From: Capitella teleta
Taxonomy: Eukaryota; Annelida; Polychaeta; Capitellidae
Reading direction: 5' to 3'
Length of the DNA stretch: 64,000 nt
NCBI GenBank assembly: GCA_000328365.1
Contig: KB301402.1
Location: forward strand, 30,250-94,249
Part shown: piece by piece, positions 15,201 to 27,886 of the stretch
Layout: the number at the start of each line of letters is the position of its first letter
How positions within the stretch are numbered: position 1 is the first letter of the stretch
Position numbers and translations under genes: made by a program
Notes under the pieces: model-generated
The model's input: the letters and a program-made list of their open reading frames with translations, nothing else
What the model was told of the DNA's origin: nothing
Database searches by the model: none

Positions 15201-18200
15201 TGCTGGGCAGCTGTGGGTTGTATGCCCCAGGGGCCAACTTGGGGCCCACTGCTGGAGTGTTGCTGAGGCACTGCTGAGACGCCATCTGCAGAATGCTGTC
15301 AGCCACAAACTGTGGGTTCTCTCTGGGCTGTTGCAGCTGTGGATTGCGCAGCTGCGGTGGAAGTGCACTGCCCATGATGTAGCCGTTGCTCATACCATTG
15401 TTGTTATAAGGGAACATCTGCTGTGGCTGTTGCTGCTGCTGCATCTGCGGAGTGGGTGCTGTCTGCGGCTGTTGCTGTGGCTGTTGCTGCTGCTGCATCT
15501 GCGGAGTGGGTGCTGTCTGCGGCTGTTGTGGCGGCTGTTGCTGATGCATGGCGTTGTTGCCGTAACTGCCGTACTGCTCACTGCCCCAGTACTGCTGCAT
15601 GGCGAAGGGAACCCTCTGCTGCAGCTGCTGTTGCTGAGGGTACATGCCACTGTTGTTGTTGTAGTAGCCTAGTGCTGTAGGGGGCTGCTGCTGCTGGCCC
15701 ATGAAGTGAGCCCCTGGCCCAGGCCCCGGGCCCTGGTATGGATTTGGAGGGCCATTAGCCTGAATAAGAGGAGAAATGAGAGCGTGCATGAAATAGGAGC
15801 GTACTGACCCCCATGTTGGGCGGCTGTTGTTGCATCATGTTGGCAGCGGGACTGGGTGCAGGTGAGCGGAGAGAGGAGGGCGCCATGTGGGGTGATGCCA
15901 TGGGGGGTGACATGAGGCGGGAGTGGGGTGACGCCATGGTGGGAGGCATGGGGCTGTTGGGGCACGGCGCCCCCAGCGAGGACCCGGGGGACGAGCCCAT
16001 GTCCTCACTGCCCCCGGAGCGATATCTGCCTGCAATGGAAGAAGTGAGACATAAAGAGAGAGGGGCGGGGGGCTGGCGTACCTCTCTGCATGGCATTGCG
16101 TGACATGCTGATGAGGGCAGAGCTGGCAGGGTTCACAACGGGGTCAATGCTTGGATCTGAAGGACAGAAGCCCTCCTCTGGGACGAACTGAGATGGAGGG
16201 GGATTAGGGGGAGGGGCAGGGGGGCCCCCCTTAGCTGCCAAAGAGAAAGAGGCATGCAGTTACTCAAGGCGTTAAAGAGAGGCAGCCCCACTGGAGACAC
16301 CACACAAATGACACAATCACGGGGGCAGTAACAGATCACGCCAAACAGCCCTCAGTACACAGGCCTCCACACAAGATCAGTGAGGCTCTACACCCTCTAA
16401 ATCAGCCCTGAAGTGGAGCCAAGGGAGCGATGAGCACAGCGCATAGCAACCGCATGAAACGGCACCAAGCTCACAGATGGGCTGCGTGATGTTTCTGGCC
16501 AGATGCAGCGAGCCATGCGTCAGCTGACTCAGCCCAGCTCTAGAGCAGAAGCAGTCATTAGGCGTGTGCAGCCCACTGCTCTCAGCATCTATTCACAGTG
16601 AATGAGGGACCAAAGTGACCCACTTTAAAAGCCCATTTAGGGCTGGCCCAGTCAGCACTCCATATAAGGAGCTGACTAAGCACTCGTATATGTTCACAGG
16701 TGAGATAGTGTTATGAATACTGGATCAATGATGAGTGACCTTAGTGCACTGAGTGCTATTAAAGCCTATTATTTAAGAGGCTTAAATGCCAGACCAGGAT
16801 GAAATTTTGAGGCCAATTCTGTCAGCACAAGCAACAAAGCAACCATCAAGATTGCCAGACAACCTGCCAGCCCATACAGTTATTCCTCATGGCAGCTCAG
16901 CTGTTGTACTCATGCACCCACTGACCTCTGTAAGACTGCTGCAGAACTGACACATTCTCCATTATTTTGTCAAAGTGCTCAGGTCGAACGCCCATCGACC
17001 TCAACCGGTGGCCATCCAGCTGACAAACCTGCAATTCACAATAAAAAACATTATAAGTTTATAAGAGAAGCACTCCAGCACAATGAAACGCAATCAGACG
17101 TGTGATCACAGAGAATGTTCTCAATTAATTACTAATTAAAAGAATACCAGGTACAGAGCAAAATATTACATAACCAGATGGTTCTCCCACCTGGAATACA
17201 TGATATGGCAGGTGCACTCTTATCAGTGGAAACATGTAGAGTGAGGAAGAGTATGTACAATCATCAAGATTAGAGCTGGGCGAATAGTGCTTCAACACGG
17301 ATACACGGATATCCATGTTACTAATATCCGACGGATACGGATACGGACACGGATATTTATGCCCAAACAAGGGAGCATGCAGCTGCAGCGTAATGCCCCA
17401 GCGCCTGGCACACGCTGTGAGCGAGAAAACCACGCTCTGTCTGCAGCAGTTAAAGACAAGCGACCTTGACCTACTGCTGTCATCCTTGTTTCTTGTACAT
17501 TTCTTTAACAGAAATATTAAAAATAAGTTTCAAGAAGCACGCACATGAAGACAGCTCGCTTGCCTGTCGATTTTACAGAGGTGAATTCCTTATCAGCGTA
17601 AACAAATATTTTTCTCCAACTGCATGAGTCGCAGATTATAAGCCCAAGATGCAAGGACAGTGACGTGCACTTTGTGCTACTTTGTACACTTTCAACAAAC
17701 ATGATTTGGAAATGTACAAACTTAGTAACTTCATGAGGCGCAAGTCAGTTCATAGCAATTATTGTTCTATAGAAAGTTTGAAATGATGAACTAGTCTATA
17801 TTATTATTAACTGTACATGTCTGATCAATTTCAAACATGGTTCAAGGTCGAGAAAGTGATGAAATTCAGTGCTGTTTGTGGTTCACACGAAAATTGCAAT
17901 TCACAAAGCTGTCACGTGTTGAAAAATAAGCAAAAGAGATAGTCAACAACGCGTGATTACGTCACTTTTGCATGATGACAGGGCATAGAATTATTTAAAC
18001 CAAACCAGAATTAGCGCATTGTAGACATGGTGGGGGCGTTATCATTTAGTTATCTTTGTAATTGACATCGCTCAGCTTCATTGAGCAGCGTTTGTGCGCT
18101 ACGTTCACTGTGCGCTCGAAACGGACACTTCAATTTTACATTATCCGTGCTGAAACACGGATAACGGATAGTACTGAAGTGTTACCTTTTCTGGACATAC

Positions 18201-21200
18201 AAAATTGCTAGATGACAATGCGAAAATATTGTGGTTCCACGATTTTTGTGAATACTGATCACACAATAAGTATTGTTCCAATGTTCAATGTGCATTTAGC
18301 AGCTTGACAAAGGTAACATTTTAATTTCTGAATTCTACTCGTGACAACACAATTACTTCAAAGATAACTCATGTTTTCATGCCACACATGTTTTGACCAT
18401 TTTTCCTCATTAGATGTTAGAAAAGGGATCCCTAAATTATAAATACCAGTAATATTTCATAAATTGAACAAATAAAATATTACTGTATTCATACAATGCA
18501 ACTTAAAGGTAGCACAGGAGAAATTAGCACTGGGTGTATTTATGACAATGGGATAGACGTTATAACAGGGTCAAAAATTAACTTCTACAGGTGGTAATCC
18601 TCAGTATTTGTACCACAAGGAATTTAGTAATCCGCAATTTAATTTAATTAATTAAATTGACACTGTGTGTTCCAGGATTACCACTTTAGCAATTCTACTA
18701 ACCAATTCAAGTAATTTGGGACTACAGAATCACTGTTAATTTATATCACTGATTTAATCATATTTTGCACAATCCTACAACCAAGACAAGTACTGGTACA
18801 AATGGATGGGAATTGGGGAAGAGGGGAGGCAAGGAGTTCGGCTCTGAGAGACTGAGAGGTGAGTCATTCTTCCAACGAATAGATTGAACAGAGATATGAC
18901 TCAAACGAGAGCCTAAGGTAAATAATAGCCAAAGCTTCATACAGAGGCAGCGTTGAACTACAATGATGTGTGTGTGTTGATTAGTGATGGGCGAAGCTTT
19001 GGCTTCGGACTTCTGACTTCTACGAATATTGGCTAATCTCTGAGGCTTAGGCTTCGAATGAAAAGAGTTCAACGAATAAGGATATCAAAATAAAATTTCC
19101 CCTATTTACTCGCCTGAGTGCCATCGCCCGCATTACATAGTAGAAATGAAATGTTTGAATGCAAAACAAAGGATAATAGGATTGGAATCAACAAACGATG
19201 CTTCAACAACGACTCACACTGTCCAAACCCATAATGAAAAGAACAAACTTTCACGATTGAAGTTTTAAAATGAATCTATTCAATAATTATTTATATAAAA
19301 ACTTTGCAGTTGTGAGAAGACAGTTAATTGATTCGCTTCTTTGATTGACAGCTCATTAAAGCAGCCCCATAAACATGCCGACAAAGGAAATATGTTTTTG
19401 CGACAATTAACACCTTTAGACTGTCAGAGCAGGTCGCTAGCTTCAACATTAATGCTTTAGATATATCACCAACAAACCTAACCTTTGAAACATCATATCT
19501 GTAGTTAGAACATCAAAAGATGATGCCGACATGGCGGATTAATAAGGAAAACATTTATTCGGTCACAAAAAATTGAAGTCCAAGTCGGAATTTAAGGGAA
19601 TCGGATTATTAAGTCCAATTAGCATTGTGACAGATCAGCCCCCGAGCAACAAGTCGGATTATTATTTATTAAGGGAGTTGGATTAATAAAAATCAGATTA
19701 ATGAGGGTCGACTGTAGCTACACGCCAGATAACTTAAGTCTCTTAGCAACTGAGGGTTGACCCTCCCGAATAGGTGTCATCTGTACTTAGACTGGTGTCC
19801 TGACAGCAGGTGTCCTCTTCTTGTACAGGAGCAAAGACATTTGGGCCTCAGAGGCATGCATGTCTGCTGGGGTGGGTTTGGATATGCGTTAGTAGGTCCA
19901 TGGATAAAATGCTTTGAGCAAATGCATGTGTACTTAGTCACTAGGTTGACTGCAAAATTTTCACGCCCTCAAGCCTTCACCCATGTTTGGCACTTGACAG
20001 GGTCCGTTTTCCACGTCGGAAAACATATTAAATACACCCCATAAATGCATCCTCTGCGGGTTTCCTACTGTCGGAGCGAGTTACCCCATATACAGTGCTT
20101 AAGTGGCATTTGTCCGTATTGTCAACATAGGCATAAAGTGAAAAGAGCAAAAACCACATGTATCGAGCGCCGCACGTTAACTAACGCCATCTTCGCTTGT
20201 TAAATGTCACAACAAAATTGTGTCTGCTCTTTAAATATGCTCTGCGCATGCGTGGGGTTTCACTTCTGAGTTGTCAGCACATACCCTATTTCACAAGCAT
20301 CTATGAGATTAAGTAATAATTAGTTTAATTACTAACATTTTACATGATCCACCTGACATAACATCCAACATTTAAGGAATGACCTTAGATGATATATTCA
20401 TGGTTGCTTATCCTCTGATGTCAATGGTTGCATCTGGACATAAAATGAATCAGGTAAGTTGAATTTGTCCTTTTCAGTTCATAATTTTGCTTTAGGTATA
20501 GAAATAAATGAATAATTTGTTATCTACCATCAAGACAGTGAGGGTTTGATGCCTCTCCAGTACAGCAATCCAATTCAGGGTCAGCATATTGCCCTATTTT
20601 AGGGGATTCTTTCATTCGATGAGGAAAATGATGTTTGAGTCTCAGGCAGTAACCTTGTCCTAAGTTATAAATATAATTTACTTTAGAACAGGAAATTTCT
20701 GCAGACTGCAAATTTCGCGGCTTTTATGGCTCTAGCCTTTATTAGCGGCAATGATTCGCGGTCAGGTGCATAGGGTCATAGTATAAGATCACCCAGAAGC
20801 ATTTCGCATGCATCCAATTTTTGCGGTGAGTGAGTGAGTGATTGGGGTTTTACGGCTCCACCCAACCCGTTCGGGTGATACGGGCGCCAGAACAGAAGGC
20901 CCGGGACCGGGGTTTCCCCCTACTCTTATCGATAAATCCCAAGGGTTCTTTATCCTGCATACCACCATAGACAGTAGTACACAGCGCCCGGCCTTGTTAC
21001 GCAGTTGGGCAGCACTGCAGAGTCACCGAAGAATTACAACTGTAATTCACAATCATAACGCCCGTGGCCTGATCGGGTCTCAAATCCGGGACCTCGAGGG
21101 TATCACCGCAGTATCGATTCAATTACATCTGCATGGCTTGCTTACTTTCAATTTAATTAGTCGCTCAGTTAGGCGATGTTCAGGAGCAGAACGAACGACG

Positions 21201-22654
21201 GCAGTTGTGAGTGGAGGTCAATCGAGTAGAGAAGCGAGTGGAATTGAAACTCAGATACACAGAGCTGATACACGTACACAATACTACACATGCATGAAAG
21301 AAAAAAACCAAAAAACAAAAGCTGTTTTACATCACACCAACACTAGCGAGTGTTTTACGGTGTACACATGCATGAAATGACAGCCCACAACAACCACGCA
21401 TCAGTAACAAATAGTCTCGACATTGCCCACTTAATATTATTAATATTATTAATACTATTAATACTATTAATACTATTAATATTATTAATATTATTATTAG
21501 TACCAGTACTTGTTTGATCAATGGTGGTTTCTTTTTTTACATCCTGCATTATTCCTAATGGCACATGTGCCACTATGCTAATGCCACACATGGGTTTTTG
21601 GAGAGTATATAATTATTGAATTGTGGTCTGAGTTATAATCAGCTCTTTTCGTTAATCCACTCGGTACATTTGAAATGGAGGAGGGCGGATTAACGAGGAC
21701 TGACTGTATCAAATAATAAATGGAAACAGTTTTAAAAAATATACTCGTATACATAGACAGTTGCTTACTTTTCCACTAAACTCTTGACAAGAGTATACAG
21801 AGAGGATCAAAACCTACAGGTGTGAATAACATTGTGCTGAAAGTGTGTTAGATTAGGGTTAGGGTTGGATTATATATTGCTAAACCTTGTATAATAATAA
21901 TAATACCAAAATCCAAGATCTGTCTATTCATAAACTGCTGAAATATACCCACCTATTATTCTTTCATAAAATGAATTGTTGAGATTAAACATGAGCATTT
22001 AATTGTTCATTATTTTATGGGTATATTATTGAATTAAATATCAATTATATGACAATAAATGGCAATAATTTATCATTATTACTATTATTTCCTCCCATTT
22101 GATAATTTCAGTTTACCAATCAATGTGACATCACTCAGTACAGTATTTACGCAGTTCACAATTATTGAGTGTTGTACTCCCAGAGACTGTCAGTGAGAAT
22201 CGTGCTACACTGACAAAAATAGACTAATAGTGTATAACTATAAATAATATAAGTATTAAGTGACAGTCAGTGAGTGACTTTGATCACTCAGTGACTCACT
22301 GAGTACTGACTGACTGACTGATGACTGAGTAGTGAGTACGAACTGGCACTGACTGCGAATTTGTTAAATTAGTAATTTAGTTAATAAATAAATCACAATA
22401 ACTGTTGAGTCGAGTGCCAATGACTGAGTCGCACTGCCTAACTGAGTCTACCGGTCAACAGTCACTGAGATCAGTCGAGTTTCAGCTACAGTTGAACTGA
22501 AACTTGATTTGAAGTCTTGAACACTCAGCATTCTGATTCTGCACGGTTGGATGTCACTCACCGACTGCAGAGTTTTGTATCCCCACGCTTCAAAGAGGTC
22601 CGCATACTGCTTGCACATGAAAGTTTCTAGCCATCTCTCAACTGGTGTGGACAT
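12261..22654 (-). CDS. TCF20/RAI1-like nuclear protein with N-terminal SAM domain and C-terminal extended PHD finger
   Basis: Probably a chromatin-binding transcriptional regulator. Exons: 22654-22562, 17028-16926, 16234-16082, 16029-15809, 15759-12638, 12587-12494, 12441-12392, 12332-12261 (stop TAG); phases agree at every junction. Exons 1-2 form a SAM-like domain (WLETFMCKQYADLFEAWGY, then MGVRPEHFDKI). The middle is low-complexity, rich in Gln, Pro and Ser. Then come a Lys-rich nuclear stretch, an AT-hook (GRPKGSKNK) and the ePHD: CVFC, GDLYGPYHPE, WLHEDCAVW in exon 5; CCACK, GCLRKGC, KYHFACA in exon 6; VCPKHK in exon 7. This order is that of the TCF20/RAI1 C-terminus. The long exon 5 is 3,122 nt and changes frame once between about 15298 and 15180, around a (CAG)8 tract: the upstream part fits the exon 4 junction and the downstream part fits the ePHD. 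I see no intron there, so an assembly indel is likely. Confidence 0.85.
15179..15205 (-). repeat. CAG/polyglutamine tract in the TCF20-like gene
   Basis: About eight CAG codons read as Gln in the downstream frame and as AGC (Ser) in the upstream frame. The frame disagreement of exon 5 lies in or just before this tract, which is the kind of place where repeat-length errors or variation occur. Confidence 0.7.
17272..18190. mobile_element. possible hAT-like non-autonomous element in TCF20-like intron 1
   Basis: Starts with AGAGCTGGGCGAATA, a sequence style common at hAT-type ends, followed by GGATAC-rich DNA. A similar block (GTGCTnnAACACGGATA) recurs about 860 bases on, near 18148. Clean inverted ends and a target duplication were not found, so the limits are rough. 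Confidence 0.3.
20826..21097 (-). mobile_element. tRNA-derived SINE, copy 1 (5'-truncated)
   Basis: On the minus strand it begins just at the B box (GATTTGAGACC) and runs through a body shared with the copy at 60809-61150 to a (CACT)n tail, seen on the plus strand as GTGAGTGAGTGAGTG. The body contains AATCATAACGCCC (21051-21062), close to the dispersed 12-mer. The A box end is missing, the usual result of incomplete reverse transcription. Confidence 0.75.
21428..21500. repeat. TTAATA/ATT low-complexity tract
   Basis: Repeated ATTATTAAT and CTATTAATA units over about 70 bases within TCF20-like intron 1. Confidence 0.7.
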
Positions 22655-24503
22655 GGTTTATGTACAAGAGAAGCCAATGCAGCGTTGAAATGACGCGGTA
22701 TTAATTCAGAAATCTTCGCAACAACACATTTCATCTTAGCATAATGGCCGCCATCACGTGACTAGGTCGCTTACACTAATAATATAATTGTGAATGAAAA
22801 CCGTGTCTCACGACAAATACGTTCATAATAAACCAAATAGTAACCAAACAAAACATACACGTATTGTTCTATTCCCCAAAATAGATTTGCGAGCCGAGGA
22901 TAAATCAAACTTCTGTCAAAAGCAACAAAATACTACACATAACGCATCTTTTTATCTTCCCGCCTGGCTATAATCATAACGCACTTAAATAGTATTTCAT
23001 GTGCAGCCAGTTTTACAAAGAACACCTGTGGTTGTGATATTCAAGCTCCATAATCCATATGAATAGGCCAAATTGGCCTGCAACGCTGCAGCTGAGCAGG
23101 TCCTGTTGAACTGTACCGACACCGAGGTGGTCTTCGTTAAAATAAAATAAAATTATCCTTCTGTTTTCTTTGCTTTGTTGTCTTTCTGTCTTTCACTTCC
23201 TTTCTTCTATGAATATTTTGTACTAATTGTATACCATCGTACACATATTTAATGAAAATGAACATAATTATATGTGACCCCTCGCGCCGGAACCCGCACA
23301 AAGTCGTCAAGCATATTCCCGGGAAACAAGCCTTGAGAGTTCAGATGGGTTCAAAATGCTGATTTTCATGTTTTGATGGTGAAATAAAGAAACATATCTC
23401 CTCTTTCCTCACAAGTGTCAGTCTGTTATCAATAATTAAGTTCTGAGATTTTTGTGTATAATTACACATATATACAGGATGGGTCAAAAATAGTGTATCT
23501 ACTCCATGTTAATAACAAAACTTTCAATTTGGCTAAAATTGACTAATTATTCCCCATAGAATCCCAAAAATAAGCACCTGGTATGTATTTACTAGCGTAT
23601 TCTGCGCCCATTTATGCAAATATACCAATAATGAAGTCAATTTTGAATGAGGGAGGAACATTCTAATGCGAGTGGTGTGTGATCACGAAGGGAGCTAAAT
23701 CAGGTGAGCCCGGGAACAAGCACTATGGAATGTCAACGGTTGCATGGCGCTTCAATGCGAACTATCAGCTTGGTTTTTAATTCAAAGAACAAACATTAGT
23801 GTTATAATAAAAACAACAGCAATCTCAAACAAAAGAATAATGCGAGGGATGTGTCTCATTTATTCATCCAATGAAACCTATCCATGGTCCGGGTCCTTGT
23901 TTCCAACCAAATGTTAAAATAAATGTCGTCGAGTGTTGGGCTCACTCTTTTGATTTAGATTATTCGGCATCAATGCCAATGAAATTGGATTGTAAATGTC
24001 ATTATGATATAGGTATAGCTGCATGAAATGTTAGACCAACTATTTATTTCTCATATCTTTGTGTGGTTGTAACACTTCCTGGTGCCATTGAAACGCGTTT
24101 AAATTGTTAACATTGAGCACCTAAGACTACTTTTGGCCCACTTTGTATAATTAGTATTTCCCTAGCAATTAATACCAGTTTTTGATTGAGTGCATTGACC
24201 GCACTTCTACCGATATTGCTGCCAAGTATTAAGCCTCAGTTCAGGTAACGACTGTTATAAATGGTGGTCTCACCTGTGCAATTTTCTGTACTCTCATTTG
24301 CAGTTACACCATACATTTATGTCGATGTTGAAATGGGATTCGATATTTCCCACGGACGCTGGATAGCATGCAGGTCAGAGGAATGCGTTATGATTTGCAA
24401 CGTCTTCTAGACAGGAACTACGTCAGTGGCTCTATCCGTAATTCAACGTCACTACCACCGCTATTATCGCTCGCCGAATTGTTCCATATTGTTAGCTGTC
24501 AAG
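22655..24503. other. divergent intergenic region between TCF20-like and SPCS1
   Basis: The two genes start back to back about 1.85 kb apart. The spacer contains one exact ATCATAACGCAC (22973-22984), one near copy in reverse (24384-24394) and a mariner-like element (23473-24147). No TATA box or other promoter element is clear. Confidence 0.5.
23473..24147. mobile_element. non-autonomous mariner/Tc1-like element
   Basis: Inverted ends TACAGGATGGGTCAAAA (left) and TTTTGGCCCACTTTGTA (right) are flanked on both sides by TA, the target of Tc1/mariner elements. Length is 675 bases and no transposase frame is visible, so it is a non-autonomous or internally decayed copy. Confidence 0.6.
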
Positions 24504-27360
24504 ATGAACGTTTTATTAGATTTGCTGCCCAGTTCTGTCAAGAACCTGCCCACTTTTATGGTAAGAGATCAGTGCACGTTGCGGGTATTCGAACACAGGT
24601 TGGAACTCGGTTTACTGTATCCGCAAGGCTGAAACCCTGAAAATCATCAATAAAAAAAAAATATATATCATAAATATAATGATTATTATTAATATTATAA
24701 ATCATTAATATGAAAATGTGGAAAAACTGAAATTGTCTCATTTTTATGAATTACTTACTTCTTACTTGCTAAAGGTATCCTGATCGCTGGACTGCTCTGA
24801 AGTCCTCTGATCAGTTATTTTTGTTTTATTGTAAGCGGTATCATATGATATGGTCGTCCAGGAGAGGGTGGCTGGACCAGTGTTGGTTAAGTTGGTTTTT
24901 AAACTATTCAAGATATTTATTAAGTGTAGGCACAGGAACAACATCCTCAGGTAGAGAATTCCAGCTTGTGATGACTCTGTTCTTGAAAGAGGTTGTTTTG
25001 TGGCTTTAGTGAGCTGGAGGTCTGTTGAGTTTTTTTGAATGGCCTCATGTCTGTTACTTCTGGGTATTGGTAAAGAAATGGCTTGTATCAGCATCATACA
25101 GACCTAAGGGCAGCTTGTAGGCTTCTACCATGTCGCTTGAAAGTGTCGGAAAGTTGGGTTGTTTAGGTTTTTCAAGCCAATTGTGTCAAGTTAGTGAATA
25201 TATGTTATCTGGATCCAAGACTCTGATGAGTGCATGGTTGAGTCAGTCTGACTCACTCACTCTGTCACTCAGTCTTGAAGTTGAGACATAACCTTGCATC
25301 CTTCATCAATAATTATTCAATAATAATAATTATTGAATTATATAACTTATTCCATCAGTAGAATTTGCCACAAAGTATAATTATAATTCCTTGATCACTC
25401 TGCAACTGCATAATGAGACTAATCACTAGGCACTGTGTGTGACTGTCCATATATGGTGGTATGCACATTGCAGGAGAAAAAACTCTTGGGATTTATCGAT
25501 AAGAGAAACCCCGGTCCTTAATTGGTTCTTATATAGGTTTCTGTTCTTGCGTACATGATCACTAGTAGTTTGGGAAGAATCATTAACTCAATCATGCTGA
25601 TTCAGCCAGGTGGGTCATCAGAATTTTTTTAATTCTGTATTACATATGTTCAGGTGACTGATGTGAGTGAGTGGTACAAACTAGTTTGGCTTTCATTCAA
25701 TTGCCATAAACAAGAAGATCCTAATTGCTCAAAACTCTTTATTACCATCACTTTTTTTTATGGAATGCATTATGTTCTAAATTACAAATCCTTAATCCTG
25801 GGTTGTTCAGGAGAGATTAAGATGCTTGTTATGTGAAGGTGAAGTGCTCCTACAAGAGGGGAAACCTCAACCGAACAGGGAAACAATCTTTTGGAGTCAG
25901 CGATGCTTGTGATCATAATCCCCATCAGCAAGAATTTTTCCATGATTTCCTGTTTTTCTTGTTCAATATGTGACAATCCAACATAGCCCACGAGGTGCTC
26001 ACGATGTCCTCACGATCTCAGTCACTCAGAAATCTCTTCTTTTTTTTGCAGGATTTTGAGGGTCAGAAGAGAGCAGAGCGCACGTTCCAAGTGATCATCG
26101 TTCTCTTTGCCGTAAGTGAGGATTCTACCTTTACGCTTAATTATTTATCCTCCTTTAGGCTGTCGGTTTTGTGTGGGGGTACATCTGCCAGCAGTTTTCA
26201 CAAACCATCTACATTCTTGCGGCTGGCTTCCTCCTCTCATGTCTGGTTAGTGCATCATTATCATTGCACAATTTTTAATTTCTTATCGATAACAAAGTTT
26301 TGGGTTGCTTATTCCAAGGCCTCTTCAGAGTGAGAGGTCGATGTATACTGAGCAAAAGAAGAAACTATACATGTCTTGAAAAGCTTATCGAGTAATGCAA
26401 ACTAAATTTATCATGGATATATGATCATTGGGTGTGTTGGGTATCCATCTGTGATTGATTATTCTGAAGTTGGAGTTTCTGGCGGTCACGTGGAATCAGC
26501 CAGGATGTTGAATGTCGGTCAGGGGTCAAAACGCTAAATCGCACTTTAGATGGAATGATTATTTTATTGGAAAAAAAAATGCATAAAAATTGTTATCAAT
26601 AATGCATGTGGCCCATGGGATCTGACGATATCATCTGCAGTCGGGTTGTTGCTGTAGTTGCAGCATTTTTACGATCTGATCCGTTACAGCATCTTGAAAA
26701 CACCAAGTTGGAACAGATAAAGCTTTAGCCCAGGGGCCAGTTTCATTAATGTAATTTAGCCAGGTTTATCCAGTTTTAGTCGAGCCAAACAAGGATAAGC
26801 TTGATGTGATTTCATTAATCTGTTAGGTAATCACATTGCACTCCAATATTCCTCCGGAATTGTTAATAGTGGGCCTCACAGAACCATGAGAATTAACGCC
26901 TTTTCTTCAAGATTTCAAGAACGTTTATTTCATAGACAATAATAGAATCATAGCATAGTTCTATGACAAAGTTAAGCCCATATTTTCTACTGTTATTGCA
27001 CGCTGTCATAGTATTAACAGGGTTCTTATATAGTTCCTCAGCAATTGGGAATGCCATCCACCATTTTCTCGCTCAACTTGGTTCATGAAATCCGATTCGT
27101 CGCAGGTTCAACCAAAAGTTTTAGCGTAGCTTCCTCAAAGTTCAACCTTTGTTTATCAATGAAGTTTGGGGCCAGAAGTACCTGTTAATTGAATGCACTG
27201 TGACAGTTGTTGACTGGAGTTGCCTTTTCAGCTGACCCTTCCCCCTTGGCCAATGTACCGCCTGAAACCCCTCCAGTGGCAGAAAGCGCGTGTTGAACCG
27301 ACTGAAGCTGAAGTCACAGCGCCTCCTAGCGGCAGCAAATCAAACAAGAAGAAGAAATAG
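24504..27360 (+). CDS. SPCS1: signal peptidase complex subunit 1
   Basis: Small ER membrane subunit of the signal peptidase complex. Four exons join cleanly, all phase 0: 24504-24560, 26052-26111, 26159-26245, 27232-27360, giving 110 residues (human SPCS1 has 102 in the common form). Seen: DFEGQKRAERTFQ, first membrane segment around VIIVLFAAVGFVWGY, QQFSQTIYILAAGF, second membrane segment, then LTLPPWPMYRLKPLQW and a Lys-rich tail ending KSNKKKK. Both membrane spans and the short loop match the family. A poly(A) signal AATAAA is at 27490-27495. Intron 1 (1.5 kb) carries a LINE fragment and an old SINE copy. The start follows the only good ATG in the first exon. Confidence 0.95.
24826..25185 (-). 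mobile_element. LINE fragment (CR1/Jockey-like RT C-terminus)
   Basis: In SPCS1 intron 1, on the minus strand, disjoint frames read GDMVEAYKLPLGLYDAD, FKNRVITSWNSLPEDVV and VPTLNKYL, the order and wording seen at the C-terminal end of CR1/Jockey-type reverse transcriptase ORFs. Several stops and frameshifts interrupt it. It is 5'-truncated and old. Confidence 0.65.
25465..25555 (+). mobile_element. degraded SINE copy 3
   Basis: CTCTTGGGATTTATCGATAAGAG (positions 25481-25503) followed by AACCCCGGTCC and TTCTGTTCT matches the middle of the SINE at 60809-61150 in its sense orientation. Only about 90 bases remain recognisable. Confidence 0.55.
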
Positions 27361-27750
27361 ATTTATATTGAATATGATTATTAATATGATATGTTTCATT
27401 CATTCTGTGTATGTATTCTTTTAAAAAGATTTTTTTTTCTTTTCATTTATTATAAGTTGTTTGATGTGGTGAAAGTTTTTGTTGTCTTTGAATAAATGTT
27501 GGATTTACGCGAAATTTTGCTTGTTTATTTCATTTTCTGTAATTTTAAAGTTTTAATGATGGAGTCTGAAGGAAGATCCATAATAAAAACCAGTTAATTT
27601 TTTTCAGTTACCATATTGTAATTTGTAACGCATGTACATATTTACCTCACCACGGCCGAATCCGCTTAGATTCTTGACCTACTTCCTTTCTTGACCTACT
27701 TCCTTTCAGTTAGGACGTACTAAGTATGTCAACGTGCAAGCGACAACCAC

Positions 27751-27812
27751 CATTGTCTAACGAGCAGACGACGCCACATCGGTCGGAGAGGCCAACTGAG
27801 TGTTACACAATG
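27751..27812. mobile_element. mini-TIR element copy 1 (62 bp)
   Basis: Begins CATTGTCTAAC and ends GTTACACAATG, an 11-bp inverted pair with one mismatch. It is flanked by a perfect 10-bp direct repeat CGACAACCAC (27741-27750 and 27813-27822). The core has CGAGCAGACGACG, shared by all copies. It has no coding capacity. Confidence 0.8.
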
Positions 27813-27886
27813 CGACAACCACTGCAAGAAGTACATGCATGAACCTGATATGCAAGTAACACAGGGTAATCCTCTTACTTATGCAG

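Larger units (their letters stand above)
17029..22561. other. TCF20-like intron 1 (5.5 kb)
   Basis: AT-rich intron between the two SAM exons. Besides the possible hAT-like element and the SINE copy at 20826-21097, it has a TTAATA/ATT low-complexity tract near 21428-21500 and a (TGAC/GACT)-rich low-complexity stretch near 22255-22335. No coding exon was seen. Confidence 0.55.

Noticed and set aside
15067-15672. Long plus-strand frames opposite the TCF20-like exon
   Set aside because: Mirror images of CAG/CTG-rich coding DNA on the minus strand, where domains and splicing are clear.
18981-19140. TAGTGATGGGCGAA, resembling a hAT end
   Set aside because: The facing end near 19130 is only vaguely similar and no target duplication was found.
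26746-26770. CAGGGGCCAGTTTCAT, resembling the end of a MITE
   Set aside because: No inverted partner end was found nearby.
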